Below are positions 1 through 29,400 of a DNA stretch of 64,000 nucleotides, in pieces. Every line of letters starts with the position of its first letter. Within the stretch, counting starts at the first letter, position 1. Source of the stretch: Embiotoca jacksoni (lineage: Eukaryota > Chordata > Actinopteri > Embiotocidae); the NCBI GenBank assembly GCA_022577435.1, contig JAKOON010000012.1, positions 16,582,085 to 16,646,084 on the forward strand, given 5' to 3'. The notes beneath the pieces are model-generated. The model made no database searches. It had not been told where the DNA came from and saw only the letters and a list, made by a program, of their open reading frames with translations. The position numbers and the translations under genes were made by a program.

Positions 1-34
<34 letters not shown>
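1..34. repeat. (AC)n microsatellite, continues off the left edge
   Basis: Pure AC dinucleotide repeat from base 1. The full length is unknown because the window starts inside it. Confidence 0.95.
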
Positions 35-36
<2 letters not shown>

Positions 37-915
37 TGTTCCTAAATAAATAAAGCAAATCAAAGTGGCTCGTGAGTGGTTGCCTGGTGCCATCTGAAAT
101 CTCCCAAAGTGTGGCTGAGTAATAAAGTGAATGTGAGGGAAGCATCAGCGCTGGAAGTGGGGCTGCTCATTGCTAATGGGAACCAGAGTTGCTTCTGTCT
201 GTTGCAGCCGGTGGGCGGGACAGTTTCTGATCACAGAGCCGTGCCTTTGGCTGCTGAGACGTCAGCGTTGCAGATTGCCACGAATAGAAAAAGGATTCGG
301 AGTCATCCTTCAGCGCATAATTAGACCTGACAAGTGAAGTGCACATGCCTCCTGTTGCTAGATTTCTTTCCAGTATGATTTGATATTTACAGCTCATAAA
401 TTTCTCCGTTAAACAGAATCGCGTGGGCTCTGTCCAACAGTTTGAGGCGCACTGTGTTGGATATTGTTGCTTATCAAATTCATGTGGATGTGCTGGGGTA
501 TAATGTATGGGTCAAGAGACAGACAACTGAACCAGCAATTTAGCCGCAGATCTGGACAGATGTAAAAGCAGCAATTTCATTTGTTTATAGGTGAAATCCA
601 ACTGAATACAATCAAATGAAAATCCAATCTTCAAAACAGGCGGCTCTGTTTGTATTGATTTCATGACTCATTGTGAAGTGATATAAGCCTCTCACAATCT
701 CGGCTGTGCGACCAGCAACTTAACTTAAACGAGTGTTTATTTCTTCCTTCAGATCACCGCTGATTTCAATACAGCCCGACTGTAATCACAGAGACCTGCC
801 ACGCTGTATACAGAGACTTGATTAGCTTAAACGCTGTTTGATTTCCCCACCACCTAATTCTGCCCGACTGGGATTGGTTAACAAACAAATTTGTATTCTC
901 TTTCTCCTTCTGAAG
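35..915 (+). other. emc2 intron (3' portion), no exon seen
   Basis: Intronic sequence upstream of the first visible emc2 exon. It ends in a pyrimidine-rich tract and AG at 914-915. I looked for the preceding emc2 exon on the plus strand and did not find one. The short open frames here match nothing I recognise. Confidence 0.7.
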
Positions 916-17426
<16,511 letters not shown>

Positions 17427-17920
17427 ACGCCCTCGTCCACACCTTTCTTCTTCCCTCCTGTGCGCTCGGAGCAACGTGGCAGCTCGAATAGCCTTTCAAT
17501 GTGACCAGAGCTGGGTCTTTGATTTAGGTTTTTTTTTTAAATTTTTTATTCCTTTTAAGTTTGGTTCTGTAATTGACCGAGTTTAACATGGAAAATGCAA
17601 AGATTTTGCCTCCCACCTGGATCAGCATCAAACTATACGTACTTCTAACGATCTCTACAGTTTATTAACCCAGCTGTGATTACCATCACACTAGACGATA
17701 CCATCCCAGGGTTTTATTAGGTTCAGCTTGAGCTAATATCACTAACTCCCACATCAACGCTGTGACCATGTGACCAGGAAAGATAACAAGCTGTACAGTT
17801 AATGCTATTTATGAAGACGTGGTGGAGACCCCACCTGTCTGCACTGACATCTTGTCCTGTCTGTTTCCATATTGTCTGTAAATGAAACTTTCTCATCTAA
17901 TAAACTCAGATTTTTTTTTT
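17427..17920 (+). other. emc2: emc2 3' untranslated region
   Basis: Non-coding sequence from the TAG stop to the poly(A) signal region. It contains an internal T-rich run near 17530. The end is approximate: cleavage is expected 10-30 bases after the AATAAA at 17899. Confidence 0.75.
17899..17904 (+). promoter_or_regulatory. emc2: emc2 polyadenylation signal AATAAA
   Basis: Canonical AATAAA about 475 bases after the stop codon, followed within 10-30 bases by a T-rich then GT-containing stretch, as expected of a cleavage site with a downstream element. It is the first canonical hexamer after the stop codon. Confidence 0.8.
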
Positions 17921-20900
17921 TGGGTCAAATCTGTCAAAATGTCTTTATAAACGTTGGATTAATTGCGGGGTTGAGTACATGTTTCCTTCTTGGGTGTTTG
18001 CAGCAGCACAGTTTGGAAGTTGCGTTTTGGATTTCTACTTATTGTCCGACTTGAATCTGCAGTAACTGTCCTGGAGAAAGAAGAAAGACGTTTGTCATTA
18101 TGAAGCAACAACGATAGGGACATTAAACGGGACCTTTTTTTTTTGTCCCGGTGATCCCAGCTGGGAAATTCTGAACTCCATTTACCCCTGGACAGCAGCT
18201 GAACCAACTTCAGCACACTAAAAAACAACTTATGTCAGTTTAGAGAGCCTCTGAAAACACCACCAGCGGTTTACACGCCGCAAGTTGGACAGAAAACAAA
18301 TTTTCTACTCATGAATCTGGGAACCTTCATGACAGACAGACAGGCAGGGAGGACATGTTAGTGGTATGAGGGGAAGGCCCGGTTTCCTCCGAATACTCGG
18401 TTCTCTTGGTTCTGTAATTGTTGAATCTGAACTGATCCAAACGATCATCTTAAGTTGCCGCTCACCCGTGCAGGGTCAGCTGTTACTTCCATCTCTTTTG
18501 TTTATTAAGTCATGGTAATTGTCTCATAATTTCACTCTTCGGCCGACGGAAAACTTGAGCGTTGAGTTTATGGTCTTTTTTGGACGGCTTTTAAATTGAG
18601 AGAGGTCACTAGTCCAGAGCTGGGAGTGTGGAAAGCCATTTTCTCGAGGTTTTAATACTCTCTGGCCGTGGTCAGTGCATGAATGTGTCTGCATTTGATT
18701 TGCCTCACCAATCTGGCGGAACCAATGAAAGCCAGGGGACATTTGAGCATAAACTGACTCGAGTTATTTTTACAGGAGAAGGGCTGAGGCTAAACAAAGC
18801 CCTTTTTGAAGAGTTACAGGGTGGAAGCTGTTCGACTCGAAGCAGAGTGACCCTTTTTTTTTGTTGTAGCTCCCATGTACATATTGCTGCACTCGCAAAG
18901 GTCATTTATGAACTTGTAAGCGAGGAATAAAGGTTGTCAATCACTTTGATGGGAGTAATTATCATCATTATGACTTATTGGTATCCAGTGTCAGCCATAC
19001 TGAGGCAATAGTGCCATCTGTAGTCTGGAAGAAGAACTCTATGCAGCAGTGAGTGACAGGATGCACCTGGAAGTCGGCTGCAGCTGTCGTGCACTGAGCT
19101 TAACCTGCATGTAATGTTATTTCTAGCCTGTCTGCAACTCTGATTTGCTGAGGAGGGGAAAAAAAAAAGGTTCTGGACCATTTATCAGTCATGAATCTGA
19201 TAAATCTCTTCCTTGCGTCCAGCTATGCTTTCCAAAAATACCTTCGTACAGTCAAGAATAATAGCATCCTGGCCCCTCAGACTAAAACTTATCATCACTT
19301 CTCACCTCACTGTTTATAACACATCCCGATCCTGACAGCCTTTTCAACCTTTGTCCCAACAGTACAGAGCCCAGGAACGTATGATTCGGTCCATACCTGG
19401 ACATCAGCGCCAGACCAAAAGACAGGAAGGCGAGGAGAGAACCTTCTAACCCCAATAAGTCGCTGGTTCAGATCGGTGTGTGTCGGGGATTGACTATTAG
19501 TGCCACCCGTAATCCTGGATTCCCCGGGAGATTAGCCCCTGGAGAGGGTTTGCTTGTCCTTGGCGGCCCAGCAGTGGCCAGGTTAGCTGAACAGGGTGAG
19601 CCCCGGGATGATGAGCTTACACCGGGATAGAGCCGCGCCTGATCAGCCTATTCATCAAAGGCAGGGGTGATGACGGTGATTTACAAACGTCCAAGGCTCG
19701 CCCTGACTGACAAATTAAAATACCTCTCCAGTAATGTGATTCATCTTTTTATTTTAAGACAATGAAAGGACACATGTTCACTTTTTCGTCACAGACTTGT
19801 GATGTGCACCAAGTGCTGGAGCAAGACGCAAAAAGCTTGTTGTTGCACTGGTCCTGAAAGGTTAAAATACAAATCTATGAAACTAACTGCGTGACTCTGC
19901 AGATGGCAATGTTGGTCAGATACACTAGTTGATCCACCGCTTTGGTCAACATAGTTCATTAACTCTTGACTGGATTGCTATTAAATCGGATTCAGACATT
20001 GACAGTTTATAGAAGATGCCCCAACATTTTCTTTTTTACCACAACCAGGTTAACGTTTTAGTATTTTTTTGTTACAAGTAACAAGTGTTTGGTGGGTTTC
20101 CACTGAATCTTTTTTCCCCCCAAGATTTTCATGGTCCCCAGAGGATAAAATGTTGATGATCCCTGGCCTTTTCTGTAGCACCAGCAGCAGTGAAATGTCT
20201 CAGCATTTACTCAATGGACTGGCATAAACCTTTGTACATACCTTCACAGTTCCCAGACGTTGAAAGCTAAATGATGTTGGTGATCTCTTGAGTGATAATA
20301 CCATTATGAGGTTGACTTTTTTGGTGTTGCAGCTTGACTTTACCACTCGGATGAAATTGGGTAAAGACGTTATTCCAAACTGTCCCATACTTTGGTTGAA
20401 CGGAAACTAATGACATTCCCAAAAACCTTGACTGCACTTTGTGTTTAATGCTATTTAGCAAATTCAACAGACACATTATCTGGTTAAATAGCAATTAAGT
20501 TAGAACTGCATAAGAAATACATCAGTACAGCATTTATCAACGTATGTATGAGAAAAGTATATTTGATGACCTCACCCTTTTGCATAACAAGAACTACATT
20601 GATGGCAAATCTGCTATTGTTTCTACTATTTACTAGCACCTCATAGTCAAACCCTCCACCAGGGAACCTCCTGGACAATTGACCGTGCAAACATAAGACG
20701 GTGCAGTCAAATGATGTACGTTTTCAGCCATGTTAGTATGAACAGAGGTTATTTCTGAAACTAAACCACTTGTGTGATCAGACATCGTTTTTGTTTTATC
20801 ACTCCATCTTGAAATGACACAATAATAGTGTTTATGTAGTGAAGGTGAGAGTCAGACAAACAGTGAAGGAACAAGAAAGCGGAGGGGCTGCGAGACGGAG

Positions 20901-23084
20901 GGTGGAGCAAACTCCTCCGTGATGCTCAGGCCCCAAGGTGAGGGAGTGAATGGAAAGAGGGCTCCGGCGAACTCATCCATCTCTGTCTGTTTTAGTGGGA
21001 GAGGCTGAGAGCGCTAAAGATGGATGAGGCATGCAGCGCTAAATCCTGCCCTGTGCAGTCACACAACCAGGCCTGGTGATGAAATAGTGTTTTGGCATCG
21101 AGCAGGGACGGCCCGACCCACTCCCTTTTTTCTGAGAACGGGGATGCGGGAGAAGCAGAGTTGGACCGGTGAGGATGGATCCATTAAATAACACCTGACA
21201 TGTAGAGGGAGATAACCACACTCACCATCCAACGCACCATCCGGGACTCACTTAACAAATTCGCAATAATCGGAAACTCTGAGCGTTTCCAATCTTTTGA
21301 TCCGTTTCAATTAGCCTTGAATATTAACACATGTACACCACAACGAATGCACAATCATTAACTGCGGGGTATTTGCATGGATTTGCTCGGATTATCGTGT
21401 CAAATTAACGCTTGTTTTTGTGACGAAATTCATTTCGTGGAAAATATGTTTGGCACACATGGATTCATCAAAGCAGGCTTTTAGGTTTTTTTGCTTTGGA
21501 TACAGCACAAAGAGCTGATCGCATCTCATTCATTCATCCATACGCAGCATAGTCAACGCATTGCTTCACTACATACTGATAAAGAGGTGGGATGGTTAAA
21601 GGGGGGAATTTATACATATTATAATGCAAGCATTGCATATGAAGCAGTAAGGTCAGCTGGCAAAGTAATATTTATTTTCTGCGTATTGCACAATGTCCTA
21701 TTGTTGATTCTGTGTTATTTTTTCTCCACACAGTTGCACCAGCATGAATGCAAACTTCATTTTTTCTCCAAGGGCACCGATGCTGGGAAATAATTTCCTC
21801 TCACGGCAAGAGAACATCCCTGAAAAAAGCACGGGAGTGAGTGAGAGAGTAGGAGAGAATGTGTGGTTATGAAAGTGTGATTATGATTGTGCAGACAATG
21901 TGCAGACATGCCTTTGTGTCAAGTTGAGTTTGTGCGCACGTGAGTGAGGCGATGTGGTAATTTCAACCATATGAAGAACTTTTGCCCGTGGACTTAAAAC
22001 TAATGGCCTCAGGCGGTGCTTGTACTGCAAAAGCCTCTTGACCAGGAGGCTCCAGACTGCTGCCATCTTTTTCCAGAGGAGATTCTGCGGCCTCCACAGG
22101 CCTCTCTTGTCCCCTGCTTGTTGCTCCAGCTTCTCAGCTCCAGGCTCTCTGGCAGAGGGCTAGGCCGTGCACATGTCGAGGCTGCATCCAGTCTGCAGGC
22201 TCTGTCACAGTGCAGGGCATGTGTCAAATCAGAGAGGGGCAAGTCGCTGGCTCCGGCAGACAGTTGTTCTTTCCAGGCCAGGCTTCCCAAACCGCAAATC
22301 CCCTCTCAGAGCGTCTTCTCAGCCAGAATGCACAGGCTCACCCCACACAAGGCCTGGGGCCTAATTACAAAAAGGAGGAAAAAACTGAATTGGCTACTGA
22401 TTGAGCTTCCTGGGTGAATGTTAATGGCAACCACAGAAGGATATTTTATACCCTCAGAGGGATGCAGCAGGGACTGGGAGAATGTGGAATTAGGGGAGGC
22501 TCGGGGTTGTGCAGACAGAGCTTTACATGGGTTTGTGAATACAAACAAGCTATAACATGTTCTTTTATTCCATAGGCTTTGTGAGACCTGTCATCTGCGT
22601 CTACACTGACATAATACCATCCAGGAATGGTAAACACTAGTTTACTATGGGGTCAGAGAAGGTCCAAGGCAACGTGCCAAACCTCATTCCAACTGGGAAC
22701 AATGGGACACATATTGCTCCTCACTGCAGCTTTGATGGTGTTAGAGCACTTCCTTAAGTTTGATTACCCACATATGGTGTCAACAGGGGAATGTATAGTC
22801 ACGCCGGTCCTGTACTTCAGCTACGCCGGCTGTGTCCAGTGAAATCATCCCATGTTCTTTTTATTAGCGTCAGAGCTGATGCTGAGTTGCATCAAAAACA
22901 ACCAATTGAGGTAGTTCCCTCCATGGCTTCATGTTGGACTGACAAATACGATCCAATCATCGCTTGATAATAAAGTAAATAAGTGTATTTCCCAAATTTT
23001 TGAATTATTCCTTTAAAATAAGCTTCTTGTTAAGGACGTATGCTTGCACATAAAGGCATAATGATAATCCAATAATATATAACA
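17921..23084. other. Intergenic region downstream of emc2, no gene recognised
   Basis: No open frame longer than about 130 codons and none with recognisable protein character. The blocks at about 19340-19730 and 21200-21480 are complex and non-repetitive and could be conserved regulatory DNA (see findings). The rest shows nothing I can name. Confidence 0.7.
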
Positions 23085-23610
23085 CTCAAGCGGCAACCAA
23101 CCATGACATCACCCATTGGTATATAAACTGCTGTTTTGAAGCATTGAGTTTAGCAGTTTTTGGCGATGCCATCTTGTTTTTTTTTTTTGAGCCAGAAGTA
23201 ACCATATTTGGAAAAACTGGGGAAGAGAGAGTGGTGGATCTGACCGAGAACCCGAGGACACTACGTGTGCCCATGTACAGTGGAAGCCTGAGTGTAGCCA
23301 GGCCTGTCAATCAAACCAGGCACGCCCCCAAACGTAGCTCGCTTTAAGGCCTAAATCTAATTCATTATCGAATCATTTTCAGATGCACCCCCAGAAAACT
23401 AATACGACAGAGTGAACTCAGAAAATAACACCATATTGACATATTGATTGACTTTGTAAGTTCATGAGAGTTGCTGAATGCGAGTCTGTGGATCCAGATG
23501 TTTTTTTTGGAGCCAGCCCCTAGTGGCCGTGTGTGGTGCTGCACTTTAAGGCATCGGCTTCACTTTTCAGACCTGGAAGTTATACCCATTTTATATATAG
23601 TCTATGCTAA
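23085..23610 (+). repeat. Dispersed repeat family R1, copy 1
   Basis: Shares ordered blocks with 34790-35165 (same orientation) and 32290-32790 (opposite). The blocks are a CCATCTTG-T-run-GCCAGAAGT start, CAGGCCTGTCAATCAAACCA then GGCACGCCCCCAAAC, a CCCCTAGTGGCC segment, GCTGCACTTTAAGGCA, and TTTTCAGACCTGG near the 3' end. There is no coding capacity. It resembles a common teleost short interspersed element; the class is not determined. Confidence 0.65.
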
Positions 23611-24010
23611 TGTTACTAATAAAAATAACACTGGCTGATTATCGTTCTGTTTATTATGAGTACTTTTACTTGAAGTACATTTTGATGAGGGAGCCTGTCT
23701 AATTTATAATGCTGTGACACTGCTACTCAACATTTTTTAACTACATCTTTTATATGAAAAGAAAGAACAACAGTGTGAAGATGACTTTATTTTAGATTTT
23801 ACGTGAATTTGACTAACAAGATACGTTAATTATGAGCTTTAGAGCTGCTGCTGCTGTCTCCATTTTGTTGTCTTTATTTAAAGACTAGACTAGCTGCTAT
23901 GTTCATCTAGATCTCAACAGGCGTGTGCTGCAGCTATCCACCTTGACTGCTAGGTTTTCACCTGGTCCTTCATTATAGCAACCAAGTGGATACTACCAAA
24001 ACCATGGCAT
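23611..24010. other. Intergenic stretch with a fragment of ACTT-rich repeat
   Basis: Around 23655-23695 it has TACTTTTACTTGAAGTACAT, the same wording as the larger ACTT-rich repeat at 25745-26485. Nothing else is recognised. Confidence 0.4.
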
Positions 24011-24453
24011 TGTAACATGGTGGCAAGAATTGACAGGACTCAGATGCAGAGCTCACAGACTCAAAGAGTAAAAGCAAAGTCTTTTACTGAGGTACAAGGG
24101 TGGGGCAAGGCAGAATAAAAAAAAACAAAAAACAGGAAGACTTCTACAAAGTAACTAGGAACACTTGGGAGATAAACAGCAAAACCAGAAGCACCAGGCA
24201 CGACAACAAAGTGCCAGTGGGAGGTTAAACACAGACTTCATACACGAGGGCTGTAAGGCAATTGAACACAGGTGAACACAATCAGGGTGGGGCAGGTAGT
24301 TACACAGGTGGGGAGCACACATGGACAGGAAGTCAAGACATCTGAAACTAGAGGAAGAGTGAGTAATTAAAATAAACAGGAAGTGGAACACTGAAAAGGT
24401 GATAAAATGACAACAGAATTTAGTGACAGGAAAGGGTTGCAACAGACATGACA
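24011..24453 (-). repeat. Unclassified dispersed-type repeat, possible solo LTR
   Basis: The segment is bounded by TGTAACATGG and CAGACATGACA, so it has TG...CA ends. Read on the minus strand it is a pyrimidine-rich, stop-filled sequence ending in CATCTGAGTCCTGTCAATTC, the style of several fish LTR or retroposon 5' regions. No target-site duplication was found, so LTR status is only a possibility. Confidence 0.3.
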
Positions 24454-25744
24454 TGAGGCCAATGCCTGCAATTGCATGATCTAAATATTAGTCAAAACTT
24501 TTCAACATGTAGGTTGCTAGTGCGGATGTAGCTGTTGTTTCCTGTAGTGACACGGATTTTGAAAACGGTAACACGCAGACAGTGGACGGGGCGGAGATTG
24601 CAAACAACTTTTCAGACAATGGTCGGCTTATCTGTTCAGTTAGACTACAAAAGTGGAATCGATCTTCTCATCTAACTCTCCATCAGAAAGCAAATAAGTC
24701 TGTTTCCCAGCCACCCTCCTCTTCCTGTTGTGCTGTAAGGCGCCAGGCTGAGGTCCTCAGCTTGATTCCAAAGCATTTTGCTCTAATTTCAACGGCATGT
24801 TGTTCGTAATCGCCAACAATATTGTTATGAATTACAGCCATACGTGCTCATAAGAACTGCGTCTATGCATGGTTTAATTTACCAGTTGGCTGCTGCTTTA
24901 ATCCTCATGGCATCCATTTGTGTCCTCCACTGTCTCTGGGGTGGCTGGTCACTTTTAATTTCCCCAACTTTGATAACTGGCAAACATGGAGGGCTTTAAA
25001 AAAAAAAAAAAAAAAAAAAAACAGCAGGATGTGCAGTGAAAGGGCCTGACTCAGCCTGCTGTTGTTTGTAATGGGTAAATTCTGGCATCAGTGGGAGATT
25101 CAGGCCTCCATCTGTATGACACACTGACATGCGGTGTGGCTTTGATCACTCGCGGCCCACCGTTCGCCTGCCGTCTCATTTTTCCGCACAGTAGGGTTAC
25201 GGTATTACATCCTCCTCGCACATATATCCAGTCAGGACCAATCACTCTTCCTCCGTGACACGATCTGTAATAGACACAAAAACATAGTGCTCTCTCTTTT
25301 GTGGAAGATAAGGGGGGATATTGGAGCAGCTTTTCGCAATGGATGGGAATGAACTCTACCATGTTATTGCCACGTACAATTTCCCATGCGGTCACGCACA
25401 CGTACGCCAGTGGATACTTGTGTCACACGCACATCCTCGTCAGTGTAAACTTGGCAGACTAGCGAAGCTACCATCTGCTTGTGGCGAGAGGGATATGGCA
25501 GGCGGACGACCACAAACAGCCAAGGTAATAGTGATGGGTTCCACTCAGTCTCTATCTCCCAGACAGCACTAGACTCTTCACTCCGCAGCGTTTGGACTTC
25601 GTACAGGACGGACCGCGGCACAGCGACAAAATGCTTCTCCAGCTCACTGGCAGCTATTGGAGCATTTCTCAGACTTTTATGTAGTTTTGTGTAAACTTGA
25701 CAGAATCTCTTATTCAGGCACTTCTTACCCAACCAGTTTCTTCT
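24454..25744. other. Intergenic, no gene; poly(A) run
   Basis: Contains an A-run at about 24999-25021 and then complex sequence at 25050-25700 without a repeat signature. The short open frames on both strands have no recognisable product. Confidence 0.6.
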
Positions 25745-26485
25745 GATACTTCCGTAAAAGGTTTTATTTATAAATACTAATTGGCAAAGTACATTTAGTG
25801 AAGTACTATACTTCAGTAGAAATTCAAGCTACTTGTACTTTACTATGGTCTATCCATTTAGCAACTTTATACTTCACTACATTTTAGAAGCAAATATTGA
25901 ACTTTGCCTGACAGCTTTCGTCACTTTTAAGATTACAATTCTTCATACGCTTCCTGTCCAGTGAAAACCACGTATCTCTAAAATTTGGTGATTTTGAATT
26001 TGAATGTTTCTGATCAATGGAATAACTAAATATTCCTTTATGGGTTGAGGAAATTAAACTTCATGGAACCCTCTTGAAGATGTCACAAAACAGAAAACAG
26101 GCCTGTTTTTTTGAGCTGAAAAATGTACTCTTTAGAGATACGTGGTTGTGACAGGACAGCGATGTTACAAAGATCTGATGCTCGAAGTGAATATGATGGA
26201 CTGCTGTAGATTAAACTAACCAGCAGTTTATGAAGCTGTTAAAGTTAACTACGGCAGTAAAACACACTTTAATGCAGCAGTAATATCAATCCAAAAACAT
26301 CATATACTGTATAATGGAAGCATTTTACTACACAATGAATACTTTTGATACTTTAGTAGATTTTTCTTACAATACTTACATGCTTTTTGTTAAGAAGGTT
26401 TTGAATGATGGAATTGTACTCGTAGTCGTGTATTTTTACAGTGTAGCATCATTACTTTTACTTAAGTAAAGGATCTCAATGCTTC
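25745..26485. repeat. ACTT-rich dispersed repeat (probable non-autonomous DNA transposon) with nested insertion
   Basis: The left part has TAGTGAAGTACTATACTTCA and CTTGTACTTTACT. The right part has TTACTTTTACTTAAGTAAAG and GATCTCAATGCTTCTT. This wording is typical of a widespread teleost repeat, probably of hAT type. An inverted-repeat segment (about 25949-26160) interrupts it. The ends are approximate. Confidence 0.45.
25949..26160. mobile_element. Nested inverted-repeat element (MITE-like)
   Basis: A perfect 17-base inverted repeat, AACCACGTATCTCTAAA (25966-25982) against its complement at 26131-26147. The outer parts of the arms also match imperfectly (CCTGTCC..GTGA against GTGACAGGACAG). 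The arms bracket about 150 bases of non-coding DNA. Confidence 0.5.
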
Positions 26486-29400
26486 TTGCAGCCCTGCTAA
26501 TTGTGGGGAGAGTTGTGCTTGTGGAGGATTCTTTGTTCTCGGAGAAGCATTAAGTAAGAAACAGAGACATGGAGAGAAAGCTTGAAACTGAAGAACAGCC
26601 AACGGACTAACAGAAGGGTAGAAAAACAAAATAAAAGAACTCGGTTTATGAGCTGGGTCCTCAACCAAATGAATAGCTCCAATCCCTGCCAGAGTATAAA
26701 GAGCTTAGGCTACAAATCCATTACCTATGGCAGCGTTTTAATGGACACTTTGTTCATCTGGACTGTGAATGGCAAAAACCTTTAATTGTGGATTTCTCTA
26801 TTTCAGTAACACGAAAGCATCCAGATATTCATGCAGCCACTAACAATACTTGTTAAGTCTGGTTTCCAGTGATCACATTAAAGTCATAGGCAGTCGTCCA
26901 ACCTCATGTTTCTTCAATCTAATAAACAGTAGGTGTAAATTCTCACATATAAATCATTACATTTCCTATATTAAGCGATACAGCTGATCAGCTACATTGC
27001 GGTTGCCCCTGTGACCTCCCCCTCAGTATTAGTGTTGGCTAAAATTTGCAGGTTTTTCTCCGGTTTCAGACAGAGCCAAACCAGAGGGTCTAATTTCACC
27101 ACATAGCCGACTCCTCTTAGGTCAAAGTGGGATCTTTCACATGAAAACCCACTATGTAGGTGCTGCAGGGAGGATTTCCAGACTCCTTCTTGTTGGACTT
27201 AATTGTAACACATTTGACATTGCAGATTGTATTGCTCTGTGCAACAAGCATAATGCATTACAATCAATATTGGAAGCGATCCACTTTATCCAATTTTAAT
27301 TATTCATCTGTTATGTATCAAAAACAGAGAGAAGGAATAATTGAATAGATGAATATGCCAAGGAGGCAACAAACAAACATACTTCTCAGCTGTCTGTGAT
27401 TGAGAATGCTTCCACAGGTAAGATGGCCTTTTAATGATGTTATGAAGTATGTTACACTAAATACCACCAATGTATTCACAATGTAAACTTGAGTGTTTCC
27501 TGTTCATCCCACTTTGTACTAATAGTCCATTGCATTCTATTACATTTATCTACTATAGTTTTAAGATTACACATTATATAATCTTAATGATAGTGGAGGG
27601 AATTCTTACAGATGATGTAATCAACCTATAGATATATGTTATAACAGCAGGTTTTAAATATCCTGAGAAATTGTGTTTTTGGAATGGTGGACAGGTGTTA
27701 GTGCTCCTTTGCCGATCATCCTCTGGCGCTGTTGCTATGGAAAAGGACCCAATCAAAACCATTGGACAGATGATTGAATGGGAAGAGTTTCTTATAGGCC
27801 CAAACGATAGAAAGGCTCCATGTCTGATTTACGGAACAATTTCTATGGTTGCATATTGCGTTATGGTATGTTATGGAGTTCCTTATTATCCATTTCTCGC
27901 ACTAGCGGAACAAGAGAAACAAACCACCTGTTCCAATGTCACGGCAAAGCATGTGAAATACACTCGTCCACAGGAGAGATATCAATGTCACATCTTTTCC
28001 TCGTCACGGGGGCACACACGCTTTGGAAAAACTTAACCAAGTGAAAACCTACGTGGTTAGAAGGAAGAACCAACCTTGGTCAGGGCTCAGGAAAAAACAC
28101 ATTGTTATAGTTAGGAAAAAAACAAATGGTGAAAGTCTGTGATTTAGGTAAATACCACATAAACATGAACGTGAACAATAACATTAACAGCACGGTTAAC
28201 GAATGGTTGACAACATGTTCCCGAGGTTTAAAAGCAAGTATATATCCACCCTTGAAGCCCGTCCCACTCCTCGGCTCTTCAGGTCAGGCTATGCCAGAAG
28301 AGAAGTGGCAATGTCTCACAGCAGAACGGTTGATAGCTTTTTCTAATGACCTCTTGAAGAAAACAACTGGTCACAGACAGGGGTAAGACACTGACGTGAA
28401 TTGTAATATTGAGACAACTCTCAGCCGCACAGACACAACCAATCAACTGTTTGAGTCGGTTTTGTAAAGTTATACAAATTAGTGGCTGTGATGATGGCTT
28501 CCCAAAGTTGATTTTCCCTCTAAACTTGTGAGATGGTTTAATTCAAGTAAGTGAGGCCCGAAGAATTATGTGCACAAGATTTAATTTGTGTGGTACAACT
28601 TAGATTTTTGTTTTTCATATTCGATTAATCATCCTACGACCCTCCAATTTCTCTAAAGACTCCTTTTTGGGGACCCATGAACTAAACCATCTAACTGTAT
28701 ATCAACTAGATGAACTACCTTCACCTTGACCTTCTACAACATTTAAATGCTGCTAATGAATTGATGCCTTTGTATTAACAATCTAAACATGTAAAGTGGA
28801 ACACAGAAGTGACAGGGGCTTTTTTCTTTTGAGAACAATTTTGCTGATTATAGCTTTTAACTGTTGTACTGGTACTCTAAGTATTAAATCTTCATCCATC
28901 ACCGAATAACACAGTAAAACGATGAAAAGCCGTCTTTTCAAACATAATGCCACAGCTTTAGGTAGAATTACCTAAATGACACCAGTCTAGATATTGTAGC
29001 TATGTATCAGCATTTCCAGAGGAGCATCAACAACACCACAGCGGACAGAGAGAGGAGATCAAGTTCTTCTTTAAGCTATCATATTCTGCAAGATCCAATA
29101 AAGTTTACCTTCTCTTGGGCTACCGAGACACTTTAGTCCAGCTCAATAATCTCAATTGCCACTGCCCGCTCACATTAAGGCCACTGTATCATGCAGCAGC
29201 GCAACACTTGTAAAGATCTGGATAAGTAATACATATCACATGCTGAACGATGCATACTCTTCAGAAGGGTAAGGTTACCTTTGTGGTGACTGTTTGTCAA
29301 TAATTGCACTCTTTATACCTCTGGAAACTTTCTGCAAGAACCCCCCCACCACCACCCTCACCCCCACCTCCCCCTCTACCTCTTGGAAAATAATCATTGA

